Below, one piece after another: positions 26,901 through 34,907 of a stretch of 64,000 nucleotides of DNA (position 1 is the stretch's first letter; each line of letters opens with the position of its first letter). Made by a program: the position numbers and the translations under genes. The DNA is from Paenibacillus_L residui (lineage in GTDB: Bacteria > Bacillota > Bacilli > Paenibacillales > NBRC-103111), in NCBI RefSeq assembly GCF_042677205.1, contig NZ_JBHTIU010000010.1, positions 68,780-132,779 on the forward strand, in the 5' to 3' direction. The notes beneath the pieces were generated by a model. That model did not search any database and was not told the DNA's origin. It saw nothing but the letters and a program-made list of their open reading frames with translations.

Positions 26901-27067
26901 GGCGGTGCCATATATTGCGTGTTGACCATAACCATGGGTAAGGAGATATCGGGCATACTTTCCACTTTCAATATAGATGAGGCATACATTCCCCCGCCAA
27001 CGAGCATTATCATCATGATGATTAATGCCGCTACGTTTTTCATGGAAAATTTCGTAATACTCTCCAT
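23966..27067 (-). CDS. RND-family efflux transporter (SwrC/AcrB type)
   Basis: A 1033-aa pump with the 12-helix RND architecture and two large extracytoplasmic loops (about residues 35-330 and 540-840). The proton-relay Asp pair is visible in GRVVDDSIVVIENIYSQL in helix 4, and the HAE-1 family N-terminus reads SIxKFSMKNVAALIIMMIM. It resembles Bacillus SwrC (YerP), which exports surfactin and other amphiphiles. A GGGGGGAG site precedes the ATG. It heads the operon with the adaptor and the 579-aa secreted protein. Confidence 0.92.
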   Translation of the reverse strand: MESITKFSMKNVAALIIMMIMLVGGGMYASSILKVESMPDISLPMVMVNTQYMAPPSDVLEHVTKPLEKTISGMEGLKNLTSTSSDNYSNIMVELKQGADLDKAKREIESLVANVRLPLGAEKPKVQTFGFASSPVYYMAIYGEEGMNQAELDKIYRDVILPGFNSVSGLDHVDSIGNQETALTIKLDATAISRYGFTPAQVAGYIQSSIMSSPAGTVEFRGNNQMVRITGEFNSIYSLENMKLTAPTGETLTLRDIASIEAISESKFIGRLDDKPAIGVHLYKTKSANAVQFGNEVDRMIEVWKQTHPNIAFQTIYNSATDIENSIHGMVQEGALGALLASIMILLFLRNVRMTLIVLVSIPLSILITLMVMAPLGISLNIMTLGGMAIAVGRVVDDSIVVIENIYSQLQKAHERNESVILMATKQVAAAITSSTITTVGVFGPLGFIGGMIGEIFRPFAITLGVALMSSLLVALTVIPMLAKLMVMRSKSIAKEHTVGKVTLRYKSALEWSLKHRIKTLLLSGLMFILSIVLIVPNLAISFMPESESDKHMYLSVNMPRETSMEMMDAKMKEIEDMIREQKDVNGQPKFTYIESLVGYDFSEDVVPYKATLFTAASEATNAKKALNELKEQVLYELPKGSQVSGSLISFGGDGGGGVDFSYLLKGEDTLVLQQAAALVKEKLKEFPEMTSIKDSLSELKTEVEVMVDQNKARVYGLTSAEVMQTVAGWIGKEKLGDLKFDNVLYKTVVELDDKYKDSLEALGKIQLTSPTGAKVQLNEIAKLRQIDAPVSIARDNQSQTLRVTAAIDSKDKGGVSARVAAALDQLELPSGVTREVSGVSDNISEGFGDLFVAMGAAIFIVYLIMVLTFGNASAPFAILFSLPLAVIGGLLGLLITSESLNVTSLIGFMMLIGIVVTNAIVMIDRVQQLREENLPVRDALIEGAMERLRPILMTAGATIFALMPLAMGFSKGALISKGLAVVVIGGLITSTILTLVIVPIVYDLIHSVNRRLARIFRRSPKASQATATSAAQ

Positions 27068-27270
27068 ATTGGCTTGCTCCCCCCACTCCTGTTATTGGAA
27101 CGGCCTTGGTCGGCCGAACCTTTCTAATTTTATTCACAAATAAGTATATCGATTGTCCCTATGGGTGACAGGTGGAAAAAGTCATAAAATGGCTATGATG
27201 CCGGTCATATTTTCCATATGACCCTTGTAATAAACCGATATGACCTATGATGCATTAATAAACTTTGCGT

Positions 27271-27306
27271 AAAAGAAAAGCAGCCCAAGGGGCTCCCCTG
27301 GACTGC
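27271..27306 (-). terminator. Terminator after the glycerophosphodiesterase gene
   Basis: Minus-strand stem GCAGTCCAGGGG / CCCCTTGGGCTGC with one bulge, followed by TTTTCTTTT. Confidence 0.85.
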
Positions 27307-27338
27307 TCATGCGAAGGATATATTATGAAATATCCGGG

Positions 27339-28070
27339 TTATTTCCCGGTCAGCAGCTTCTGCAGCTTAGCCGGGCAATCGGTAATAATCCCCGATACTC
27401 CGGCCTCAATCATCTTCCTCATATCATCCTCATTATTTACAGTATATACATAGACCTCATAGCCGCCTTCCCGCAAATCCCGGATATCCTCGGCCTGGAT
27501 ATAACGGAAGTGAGGATGAACCGAGTATAAAGGCGCCGGGCTTAAATCGGCATAGCCTCTGTGGCTGTACAGCTCATCGTAAAGAATCCCGATCTTCAAG
27601 TCCGGCTCCAGAGCCTTAAGACGGGCAAGACATTGATGGCGGAAGGAGGAAACCACGACGGAATCCAACCGGTCCGAGCTCCGAATCAGATCGACCAGTT
27701 TACCTTCGACAGCTCCATCATAAGTATTCTTCAGCTCGATGTTAATCATAATATGCTTCGGAACCAGTTCAAAAACCTCTGACAATAGAGGGATTCGCTC
27801 CCCGCGGAACGATTCGTCAAAACGGATTCCGGCGTCCAGCTGTTTCAGCTCTGCCACCGTCATGGAGCGGATGGCCCCGGTTCCATCCGTCGTCCGGTTG
27901 ACCGTCGAATCGTGACAAACGACAATCTCCCCATCCGCAGTCAGATGAATGTCCAGCTCCAATCCGTCTGCCCCTTGCTCCAGAGCCTTCTGGAAGGCGA
28001 TCAGCGTATTCTCGGGTGCTTCTGAAGCTGCCCCCCGATGACCGATATTCATTGTCCTCTTTGTGTTCAT
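27339..28070 (-). CDS. Glycerophosphodiester phosphodiesterase
   Basis: A 243-aa TIM-barrel enzyme hydrolysing glycerophosphodiesters to glycerol-3-phosphate and an alcohol. The catalytic N-terminus GHRGAASEAPENTLIAF (first His, Arg, Glu, Asn) is followed by GADGLELDIHLTADGEIVVCHD (metal Glu/Asp and second His), and later NIELK and VYVYTVNNEDDM. There is no signal peptide, so it is cytosolic. The start at 28070 has AAAGGAGATTG upstream; a longer open frame would cross the leader terminator. A promoter (28225-28253) and leader hairpin C precede it, so expression probably depends on antitermination. GlpP is a candidate factor (inference). Confidence 0.92.
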   Translation of the reverse strand: MNTKRTMNIGHRGAASEAPENTLIAFQKALEQGADGLELDIHLTADGEIVVCHDSTVNRTTDGTGAIRSMTVAELKQLDAGIRFDESFRGERIPLLSEVFELVPKHIMINIELKNTYDGAVEGKLVDLIRSSDRLDSVVVSSFRHQCLARLKALEPDLKIGILYDELYSHRGYADLSPAPLYSVHPHFRYIQAEDIRDLREGGYEVYVYTVNNEDDMRKMIEAGVSGIITDCPAKLQKLLTGK

Positions 28071-28125
28071 AACAATCTCCTTTGAATGGTTGGTGAGTAC
28101 TTGCCAAGCCGCACAGCCGCATGAC

Positions 28126-28205
28126 AAAAAAGACGCGATGAAACCACAAGCCCTTCGCTCTCGCAAAGCCTTGAATGCTTGCAGGTTTTCTCAGCGTCTC
28201 CACCT
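28126..28205 (-). ncRNA. Leader hairpin C with intrinsic terminator, upstream of the glycerophosphodiesterase gene
   Basis: Minus-strand RNA beginning GGTGGAGACGCTGAGAAAAC. GAGACGC pairs with GCGTC before six T, AAACCTGCAAGC pairs with GCTTGTGGTTT, and an inner CTTTGC-GAGA-GCGAAG hairpin has a GNRA loop. The opening sequence matches elements A and B. The predicted transcript runs from about 28218 through the hairpin to the gene. Confidence 0.65.
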
Positions 28206-28224
28206 GAATTATTTGACTATCCCT

Positions 28225-28253
28225 ATTATGTCAAGCTCATTCTGATCCGTCAA
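28225..28253 (-). promoter_or_regulatory. Promoter of the glycerophosphodiesterase gene
   Basis: Minus-strand TTGACG (28248-28253), 17-bp spacer, CATAAT (28225-28230), directly upstream of leader hairpin C. Confidence 0.65.
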
Positions 28254-28326
28254 TAGATTTCCTGGGCAAGCCGGCCCCGAATAAGCCGCTTCGTACGGGT
28301 CTGCCTCGTCCAGACATTATATTCTT

Positions 28327-28506
28327 CTATTTCTTGCGCCGTTTCGGGTTGATTTCTCCCTTTATCTTATTCGTTCTTGCATCCACAATCTGTATACTAA
28401 GCCCGGTGAAAGCACGGTTCAGCTCGAAGAGTTCCGCTATGGCTTCTTCTTTCGTCATTGGTCCCCAGAGTCTTCTTCCCTTATAACAAATATAATAATG
28501 CAGCAT
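28327..28506 (-). CDS. Small basic protein of 59 aa, unknown function
   Basis: The frame starts at ATG 28506 with GGAG 6-7 bases upstream; in-frame ATGs further up lack a ribosome site. The product begins MLHYYICYKGRRLWGPMTKEE, contains a helix around EEAIAELFELN, and ends in a strongly basic GEINPKRRKK tail. It has no membrane segment or signal peptide. I do not recognise the family. It is monocistronic between the glycerophosphodiesterase leader and a 411-bp intergenic stretch. Confidence 0.55.
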   Translation of the reverse strand: MLHYYICYKGRRLWGPMTKEEAIAELFELNRAFTGLSIQIVDARTNKIKGEINPKRRKK

Positions 28507-28868
28507 CGATTGCTCCATTTCGACGGCCCGCATCATTGGGTCAGAACGTTAATGGACAGTACATATTCTCGATGAAGAAACTTTGCCTAAGGAGGGCTCC
28601 CGTTCCAGGGAACCGCCCTCAAAATCTATGGTCCATTATATCATATCCGCTGTTGATTCCTGCCGAACGATTGGAAGGGGCAGAGCATCTAGCAACGCTG
28701 TCACGTCGAGCCAACGGGCGTGTGAATTTGGTCAAGCAATCGAGTAAAAAAGATGCAATGTGCAGGTTCATACCTTTATACCGCTACTCTCACGATGTGT
28801 GGGCAAACGGCAATAGACCGAATGAAAAAATGCCGAAATCGCAGTCCGGCTCGATCCCCGCGGAGAAG
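28507..28868. other. Intergenic region, no gene recognised
   Basis: Between the 59-aa gene and the bce operon terminator. A moderately long open frame on the plus strand lacks a ribosome site and runs through the terminator. I see no repeat shared with other gaps. Confidence 0.45.
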
Positions 28869-28900
28869 AAAAAAAAAGAACACCCCGGTTTCCGGGGCAT
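28869..28900 (-). terminator. Terminator of the bceRSAB-like operon
   Basis: Minus-strand stem around GCCCCGG-AAA-CCGGGGT followed by TTCTTTTTTTTT, 18 bases after the permease stop. Confidence 0.9.
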
Positions 28901-28917
28901 CCTGGACGAGTATCGAT

Positions 28918-30843
28918 TTATTTCAAAATACGCCTCATGTATGCATAACGAGTAAGGATAAAATAGAGGTACTGCATAAAGAAGAACAGGCCGATGACGA
29001 CTAATCCATACTTCCAGACACTGACGGCAAGCAGATTCCCAAGCGCTTTGAACGCGAAGCAGGCATGGACCGTACCGACCATAAAAGGAATGAAGAAAAC
29101 AAGCCCGATCTGGGTAGTAATCACTCTCTTCAATTCCGCCGGCGTCATGCCGATCTTTCGCAGGGACCTGTAGACAGCCTGATCCTCCTGCAACTCTGTG
29201 AACCATTTAAAATATATCATGCTGCCCGCCGCTATAAAAAACAGCACGCTGATAAATATTCCAATAAACAGCGCTAACGAATTTGCCTGAGCCATGTCCA
29301 AGTAATTTTGAACTCGCGAAGTAAAATACGGCTTCTGCTCCAGATCGATTTCACTGATCACCCGGTTCACCGTGTCGTTCGTCCGCTCCCAGTTCTTCAG
29401 TTCAAAGCCGTAATATCTTATTTTGAAAGCATCCGGGGTGGAATCCATCAACTGTCTATAATGTTCGTCATTAATAATAAGGAAGGATCTTATCCGGATG
29501 CTCGTATTCCCTAATCCGTGTTCGATCTGCCCATCCATCTCAAAGGACATCTTATGCTCGCCTATCGATGTTTCCAGCAGGTCCCCCTTGGCGAAAAAAT
29601 CATGTCCCAATATATTTCGGTACGGAAATACGAACAGCGCATGCCCCTCTTCCACCTTCACCGGCTTCCAGGCCTTCCGCTCAGCGAGTTCATTATATTT
29701 GCTTGCCGGGATCATCAGCGCCGAAGTATCCGTCGTGTTAATATATTTAACTTGAAAAGGAACAGCAACCCCCGTCATTTCGAATTCATATTCGATCTGC
29801 ACCTTATCCTGCCGCATAATGTCCCTAATTCTCTGCGGGTCCATAACCGGGTGGCCTTCCATCCCTTGCTCTTCGTATCCTATCGTCTGCGGATACTGCT
29901 CCAGCAATTGACTTCGGGAATCATGGTAGAACACATAGATGGTACCGGATGCGGTCAGAACGACCGCACTGAGAATGGAAACCGCAAATAGCAGCCGGGC
30001 ATTATCTTTCATCTTGAAGACGAGTTGGGAAATCGTGATCAAGTGAGTTTGCTTGTAATAGACGGATTTCATTCTTTGCAGCTTGCGGAATATGGCCGTG
30101 CTTCCTTGTGTATACAGAAAATACGTTCCTGTTATGACAAGGAACAGCACGACAAAGAAGGTTTTGACAATGTTTGACATGTTGGAAATACACGCCAGAT
30201 AGTACCCTGTCCCAAGACATATCAGCGACAGGAGGACGAGAAACCATGAGAAGGCCGGCACATTCTTCGGTTTTTTGGCCGCTTGGAGCAGATCGATAAT
30301 CTTGCTGCGCCTAAGCCGGAACAGGTTGAACAAGGTAATGACCTGGAACAGCAGGAAGAACCCTCCCGCCGTGATCCCTACCGCCTTGGGAACAAACCGG
30401 AACGGAATCGGATCATTGGTTTTTAACAATTCGGCCAAGGTCATAAAGAACAGCTTCGCAAACAAAGAACCGAACGCCATCCCAACGGCAATGGAAACAA
30501 GCGCGATAATCGAGCTCTCATACCAGACCATTCTCTTCAATTGCCAGTGGTTCATCCCGAGCAGCGTGAACAAGCCGAATTCCTTCTTGCGCGATTTAAT
30601 AAATGCAGAATTGGAATACAGCACGAAAAAAAACGAGAAGATGAAAATGATATACTCACAGGCGATAAGCCCGTTGCGGACCTTGTCAGCGGCCCGGATC
30701 GTTCCGTTCACGACACCCGGATGGAAAATAAACTCGGCATAGATGAAGAAGATCATGACGGAAAATACGCTGCTCAGAAAAAAGGCTATATACTGATGCC
30801 AATTCCCGGCAACGTTCTTAATGGCGAGCTGCCGGTATTTCAT
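28918..30843 (-). CDS. BceB-type ABC permease (antimicrobial peptide resistance and sensing)
   Basis: A 641-aa permease with ten predicted helices and a large extracellular domain of about 200 residues between helices 7 and 8 (roughly 305-515), the hallmark of BceB proteins. These release lipid II cycle intermediates from bacitracin-like peptides and signal drug flux to a partner kinase. An FtsX-type motif is visible near the C-terminus (YRSLRKIGMTPAELKRVI). The start at 30843 has GGAGG 8 bases upstream and lies inside the 3' end of the ATPase gene (26-bp overlap). It ends a four-gene regulator-kinase-ATPase-permease array. Confidence 0.9.
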   Translation of the reverse strand: MKYRQLAIKNVAGNWHQYIAFFLSSVFSVMIFFIYAEFIFHPGVVNGTIRAADKVRNGLIACEYIIFIFSFFFVLYSNSAFIKSRKKEFGLFTLLGMNHWQLKRMVWYESSIIALVSIAVGMAFGSLFAKLFFMTLAELLKTNDPIPFRFVPKAVGITAGGFFLLFQVITLFNLFRLRRSKIIDLLQAAKKPKNVPAFSWFLVLLSLICLGTGYYLACISNMSNIVKTFFVVLFLVITGTYFLYTQGSTAIFRKLQRMKSVYYKQTHLITISQLVFKMKDNARLLFAVSILSAVVLTASGTIYVFYHDSRSQLLEQYPQTIGYEEQGMEGHPVMDPQRIRDIMRQDKVQIEYEFEMTGVAVPFQVKYINTTDTSALMIPASKYNELAERKAWKPVKVEEGHALFVFPYRNILGHDFFAKGDLLETSIGEHKMSFEMDGQIEHGLGNTSIRIRSFLIINDEHYRQLMDSTPDAFKIRYYGFELKNWERTNDTVNRVISEIDLEQKPYFTSRVQNYLDMAQANSLALFIGIFISVLFFIAAGSMIYFKWFTELQEDQAVYRSLRKIGMTPAELKRVITTQIGLVFFIPFMVGTVHACFAFKALGNLLAVSVWKYGLVVIGLFFFMQYLYFILTRYAYMRRILK

Positions 30844-31597
30844 CGAAGGTGCCTCCCAATACGCTCAACGAGTCCAAGATTTGCTGAAAAAAAGCTTGTC
30901 GGTTGGAGCCTCTGCGGATTTCCGAGAAAGGCTTGCCGTCCTTGATAAAGATGATTCGCCCGCAGAAGCTTGCGACGAACGGATCGTGCGTCACCATCAT
31001 GATTGTCGCGTTCTGCCGTTCATTCACTTCTTTAAGGGAAAGCATGACATCGTTGGCCGATTTGGAATCCAGATTGCCCGTCAACTCATCGGCAAACAGA
31101 ATGGAAGGCCGATGAATCATGGCTCTGGCAATGGCCGTCCGCTGCTGCTGCCCTCCGGATACTTCGAAGGTCCGCTTGTTCAAGATGGATTGGATGCCGA
31201 GAATATCCGCGATCTCCTGTAGTCGTTCTTCCATCACCTTAACGGGCGTGTTGTCCAGGACGAGAGGGAGAATAATGTTCTCCTTGATGGATAGTGTATC
31301 CAGCAAATTAAAGTCCTGGAAGACAAAGCCGAGCTGCCTTCTCCGAAACAGGGCCAGTTTATTCTTCCTGAGCCGGGAAGGGTCCGTCCCGTTAATTTCT
31401 ACATGACCGGATGTAGGAGTATCGATCGTGGCCAATATATTAAGCAGTGTGGTTTTGCCGCTGCCCGACGGTCCCATGACCCCCACGAATTCGCCCTCCG
31501 CAATTTCCAAATGGAAGTTGTCGAGCGCTTTGTAAGTCATGCTGCTTTTGGGGGAGCCGTATATTTTCGTCAGCGCATTGGCTTTTAACACGGTCAT
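30818..31597 (-). CDS. BceA-type ABC transporter ATPase
   Basis: A 259-aa ATPase with Walker A GPSGSGKTT (about residues 42-50), signature VSGGQQQR, Walker B ILFADELTGNLDS and H-loop VTHD. The ELTGNLDS variant of Walker B is common in BceA/YtsC proteins. GGAGGAAG precedes the ATG. It partners the BceB-type permease, with which it overlaps. The approximately 100-bp gap upstream to the kinase gene is where a response-regulator-controlled promoter usually sits; I could not identify a clear BceR box. Confidence 0.92.
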   Translation of the reverse strand: MTVLKANALTKIYGSPKSSMTYKALDNFHLEIAEGEFVGVMGPSGSGKTTLLNILATIDTPTSGHVEINGTDPSRLRKNKLALFRRRQLGFVFQDFNLLDTLSIKENIILPLVLDNTPVKVMEERLQEIADILGIQSILNKRTFEVSGGQQQRTAIARAMIHRPSILFADELTGNLDSKSANDVMLSLKEVNERQNATIMMVTHDPFVASFCGRIIFIKDGKPFSEIRRGSNRQAFFQQILDSLSVLGGTFDEIPAARH

Positions 31598-31699
31598 TCC
31601 GCTTCCTCCGTTCTTTTTCTCCGATGCCGACAGAGGGCCTTCCGTTAAAATTTGTAGGTAACCTCCGTTCGCGGGAATATCTTGCCGTCATTCTTCATC

Positions 31700-32810
31700 C
31701 TATGAGAAGTCATACATGGACGACGGTTTCGGGAAGAGGATGGTTACGGTCGTTCCCTGGCCTTCCTGAGAGGCAACCGACAGACGGTGTCCGAGCTTTC
31801 CGCATACTTGCTGGGCCAGGAACAACCCCATTCCCGTAGACTCTGCCGTTGTTCTTCCGTTGGACCCGGTGAAGAAAGGGTCGAATACGCGCGGAAGATC
31901 CTGCTCGGGGATGCCGATCCCTTCGTCCTGGATGGCAAGGCTCCACCCCTTCTCCTTCTCCTTCTCCTCGATCGTAATCTTCAATTGCATGGCCTTTATC
32001 TCCCCGCTGTCCTTATCGTGCGAAGAAGTTGTCTTGCGTTTAGCCACAGAATATTTAATCGCGTTGGTCAGAATCTGGCGAAGGATGAACTCCATCCACT
32101 TGCGGTCCGTCTCTACATAAACCTCCTGCTTCTCCGCAGTTAACTTAGGGTAGAGGGAACGAGCGATCCATACCGATTTATATTCGTTAATAACCCCTCT
32201 TACCAAAGAAACGAGCTCTATCCGATCCGCCTTCAAATCCAGTTCGAATTTCTCCAGCCTGGCCGTGTGGAGCATCATGCTTAACCCATGGCTCAGCCGA
32301 TCCGTTTCCTCCCTGATGCTTTGAAAGAGCGGCTTCCATTGGCCGGAAGGGTCCTCTTTGGACGCTTGCTGGACCAACAGATCGATGACCGAGACCGGGG
32401 TTTTCATTTGATGCACCCATTGATTGGTGAAGTTCAGGTGCTGTTCCTGCTTAGCACGGTACTCATGAAGCTCTTTGGCATAGAGCCTGTAACAGGTATG
32501 CAGCAATTCCTGCACACGCAACTGCTCCTGTGTCACCGCAGACTCGAGGCTCAGGATCTGGTCTGGTTTAATCCCGTCTTCTGATATAAGAGCCAATTGG
32601 CGATAGAAGGTTCGCTGACGCACATAATCGATGAACAGAAAGCAGGTCAATCCGGCCAGCGATAAAATAAAAATGTAGAGTAGATTGCCCCAGGGGAGCA
32701 GAACTCCTTCATGCGAATAGCTTAAATAAACAACCAGCACGATGAGAACCACGTTGATTAAATAAACAAACATGTACATCAAGCGGTCTTTGAGAAAGGA
32801 TTTAAGCATC
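31700..32810 (-). CDS. BceS-type intramembrane-sensing histidine kinase
   Basis: A 369-aa kinase with two helices (about residues 13-31 and 42-60) joined by an extracellular loop of only about 10 residues, and no HAMP domain. This is the BceS architecture that senses through the transporter rather than directly. The phospho-acceptor is His133 in NQWVHQMKTPVSV. The N box is ILTNAIKYS and the G boxes are DEGIGIPEQDLPRVF and STGMGLFLAQQV. The ATG at 32810 overlaps the regulator stop, so translation is coupled. Confidence 0.92.
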
Positions 32811-33518
32811 TGCCGACTCCCTCTTCCATACCGGCTCCAACCGGTATCCTTGTCCCCGCACCGTCTCAATGGCACCCTTAATGCCCAGCTCCTCCAGCTT
32901 CTTGCGCACCCGGGTCACGTTTACCGTCAAAGTATTGTCATCGACGAAATCGGCATCATCCCATAATTCCTCCAGCAGCTCTTCACGGGTAATAATTTGG
33001 CCGACCTGCTGAATAAGGCAATTTAAAAGCCTGAATTCATTATGGCTTAAGATGATTTTGCCGCCGTTCCACAGAACTTGGTTCTTGGACCGGTCCAGAC
33101 CCAATCCGTAAACTTCATACAAATCGCCGGAGCCCGCAGACACTGAGGCATATTCGCCATACGCCCTGCGGAGCGCTCCTTTAATTTTGGCCACTACGAC
33201 ATCCAGGTTGAACGGCTTGGTTAAATAATCATCTCCCCCGTTCTCTATGGCCATAACTTGATCCATCTCCCCGACGCGGGCCGAGATGAAAATAATCGGG
33301 ACATTGGATATCGTGCGAATCTGCCTGCACCAATAAAATCCGTCGTATTGAGGCAGGTTGATATCCAACAGAACCAAATGAGGACGGTTCTCGACAAACT
33401 CATTCCTAATATCGTCGAAACGGGCGGCACGAACCACCTCATAATTATATTTGCGAATATAACCGCTCAATATTTCAGCGATTTTGTCATCATCTTCCAC
33501 AATCATAATCCGATACAC
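32802..33518 (-). CDS. BceR-type response regulator (OmpR/PhoB family)
   Basis: A 238-aa regulator. The receiver has the acidic pair in IVEDDD, phospho-acceptor Asp52 in LLDINLPQYDG and Lys in DDYLTKPF. A C-terminal winged helix (about 135-232) carries ILSHNEFRLLNCLIQQVGQIITREELL and VTRVRKKLEELGI. GTG at 33518 is chosen because GGAGGGG lies 6 bases upstream and the protein then begins at the conserved YRIMIVEDD. It is the first gene of the operon and is presumed to activate the transporter genes. Confidence 0.92.
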   Translation of the reverse strand: MYRIMIVEDDDKIAEILSGYIRKYNYEVVRAARFDDIRNEFVENRPHLVLLDINLPQYDGFYWCRQIRTISNVPIIFISARVGEMDQVMAIENGGDDYLTKPFNLDVVVAKIKGALRRAYGEYASVSAGSGDLYEVYGLGLDRSKNQVLWNGGKIILSHNEFRLLNCLIQQVGQIITREELLEELWDDADFVDDNTLTVNVTRVRKKLEELGIKGAIETVRGQGYRLEPVWKRESADA

Positions 33519-33688
33519 ATTTATCCCCTCCGTGTAGGTCACACCCATTGCTTTGGACCGCTGCAAAACGCGACTTCTTCGTAACGCGAGCCCATGGATG
33601 GAATTTCCTTGGCCTGCGCATGCTAATGACAACAGATCCGTCCACCCGGATCTCATTATTCCCGATGCCTAGGAAAGGAGAACCTACG

Positions 33689-34006
33689 TTGACTCAACAA
33701 AAACAGCATCAGCAATCGCTGGAAAACGCCATTCAAAACGCTCATCATGCCCTTAATAGCTCTCAGGACGCAGAGCAGGCGGTAGAACAGGCTATGACCA
33801 GCTCTGATCCTCAGCAAATGCAGCGGGCCCGCCAGATCGTCGGCCAGGCTAACCGCGCAGTATACGATGCCGAGGAAAGACTGCGGGCCGAAGCGAACGA
33901 ATCCCAGGAGCAGCAGACCGTTCAAGTTCTGGAGCAGCTTGAACAGGCGAAGCAGGATCTGTCCGAGGCCTCTGAGCGGACAGAGCAGCCGAAGCAAATG
34001 CGTTAG
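33689..34006 (+). CDS. Small Gln/Glu-rich helical protein, unknown function
   Basis: TTG start at 33689 behind GGAAAGGAG at ideal distance; product 105 aa. The whole chain is predicted helical and rich in Gln, Glu, Ala and Ser (QHQQSLENAIQNAHHALNSS, AEQAVEQAMTSSDPQQMQRA), compatible with an antiparallel coiled coil. There is no signal peptide or membrane segment. The pattern resembles small Paenibacillus/Bacillus spore or cytosolic helical proteins, but I cannot assign a family. It is transcribed divergently from the bce operon. Confidence 0.6.
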   Translation: MTQQKQHQQSLENAIQNAHHALNSSQDAEQAVEQAMTSSDPQQMQRARQIVGQANRAVYDAEERLRAEANESQEQQTVQVLEQLEQAKQDLSEASERTEQPKQMR

Positions 34007-34221
34007 AGCTTCTCTAATGGCTATTGGCGCAGACGTTGCCCAGAACATCGCTCGGACGCAGCAGCTGCATTCCGCTTAATCTCGCAGTCTCTATCATCTG
34101 CGACGCATGGAGCCGGCCGTGAAACCAGCACTTGCCCCATATTCCCGCCGCTTCTTCAATGGCGGGAACTTGGAGGCTTGTCTTTCATACAACCCATCTA
34201 TCCTATAAATCCGTTGTCGAT

Positions 34222-34788
34222 TTACCGGCCGGCTCGGCCTGCATACAGAAAGCAATCCGCTGTATGGTCATTGACCATGCCGGCGGCCTGCATATAGGCA
34301 TAGCAAATAGTGCTCCCCACGAATTTGAAGCCCCGGCTTTTCAAGTCTTTGCTCATTCTGTCGGACTCTGCCGTAGAGGCAGGGACCTCCTGTATGGCGT
34401 TCCAATGGTTAATGATTGGTTCTCCGCCGACAAAACCCCAAATATACCGGTCGAAGCTGCCAAATTCCTCCTGTACCTTAAGAAATGCCCGAGCGTTGGC
34501 AGTGGTCGCCTCCAGCTTCAATCGGTTGCGGACGATGCCCGGGTTATTCAGCAGTCTTTCTATATCCGCCTGCCCGTATTCGGCTATCCGCTCCGGGTTG
34601 AACCCGTCCAGAGCCTGGCGAAAGTTTTCCCTCTTCTTCAATATTGTCAGCCAGCTAAGGCCGGCCTGCATTCCTTCCAGAAGCAGCATTTCAAACAGCT
34701 TGCGGTCATCATGAACGGGAACTCCCCACTCTCTGTCATGGTATTGGATATACAGCGGGTCGTCCGTAGTCCAAGCACATCTTTTCAT
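34222..34788 (-). CDS. tag: DNA-3-methyladenine glycosylase I
   Basis: A 188-aa base-excision repair enzyme removing 3-methyladenine. Family landmarks: the N-terminal zinc Cys and Trp (KRCAW), YHDREWGVPVHDDRKLFEMLLLE, LSWLTILKKRENFR and the C-terminal zinc His/Cys (NDHTADC). The helix-hairpin-helix-like region lies around GQADIERLLNNPGIVRNRLK. The start at 34788 (or the adjacent ATG at 34791) follows GGAGG. Cytosolic, single-gene unit. Confidence 0.93.
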   Translation of the reverse strand: MKRCAWTTDDPLYIQYHDREWGVPVHDDRKLFEMLLLEGMQAGLSWLTILKKRENFRQALDGFNPERIAEYGQADIERLLNNPGIVRNRLKLEATTANARAFLKVQEEFGSFDRYIWGFVGGEPIINHWNAIQEVPASTAESDRMSKDLKSRGFKFVGSTICYAYMQAAGMVNDHTADCFLYAGRAGR

Positions 34789-34907
34789 CATGAGCGCCTC
34801 CGTGCTTTTATCAATTATTATACCTTTCGAAATTACCTGTTCCAAACATTGATTTTTAGAACATGGCATGGCAAACTGAAACAAAAGAGGAGAAAGGTGG
34901 GAAAAGT

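Noticed and set aside
28126..28205. TPP riboswitch suspected from a CTGAGA word in leader C
   Set aside because: The rest of the thi-box core is absent and the structure is a simple long hairpin; the downstream gene is not thiamine-related.
33867..34079. Alternative frame extending past the 105-aa helical protein
   Set aside because: The frame starting at TTG 33689 has the ideal ribosome site; the alternative frame has none.
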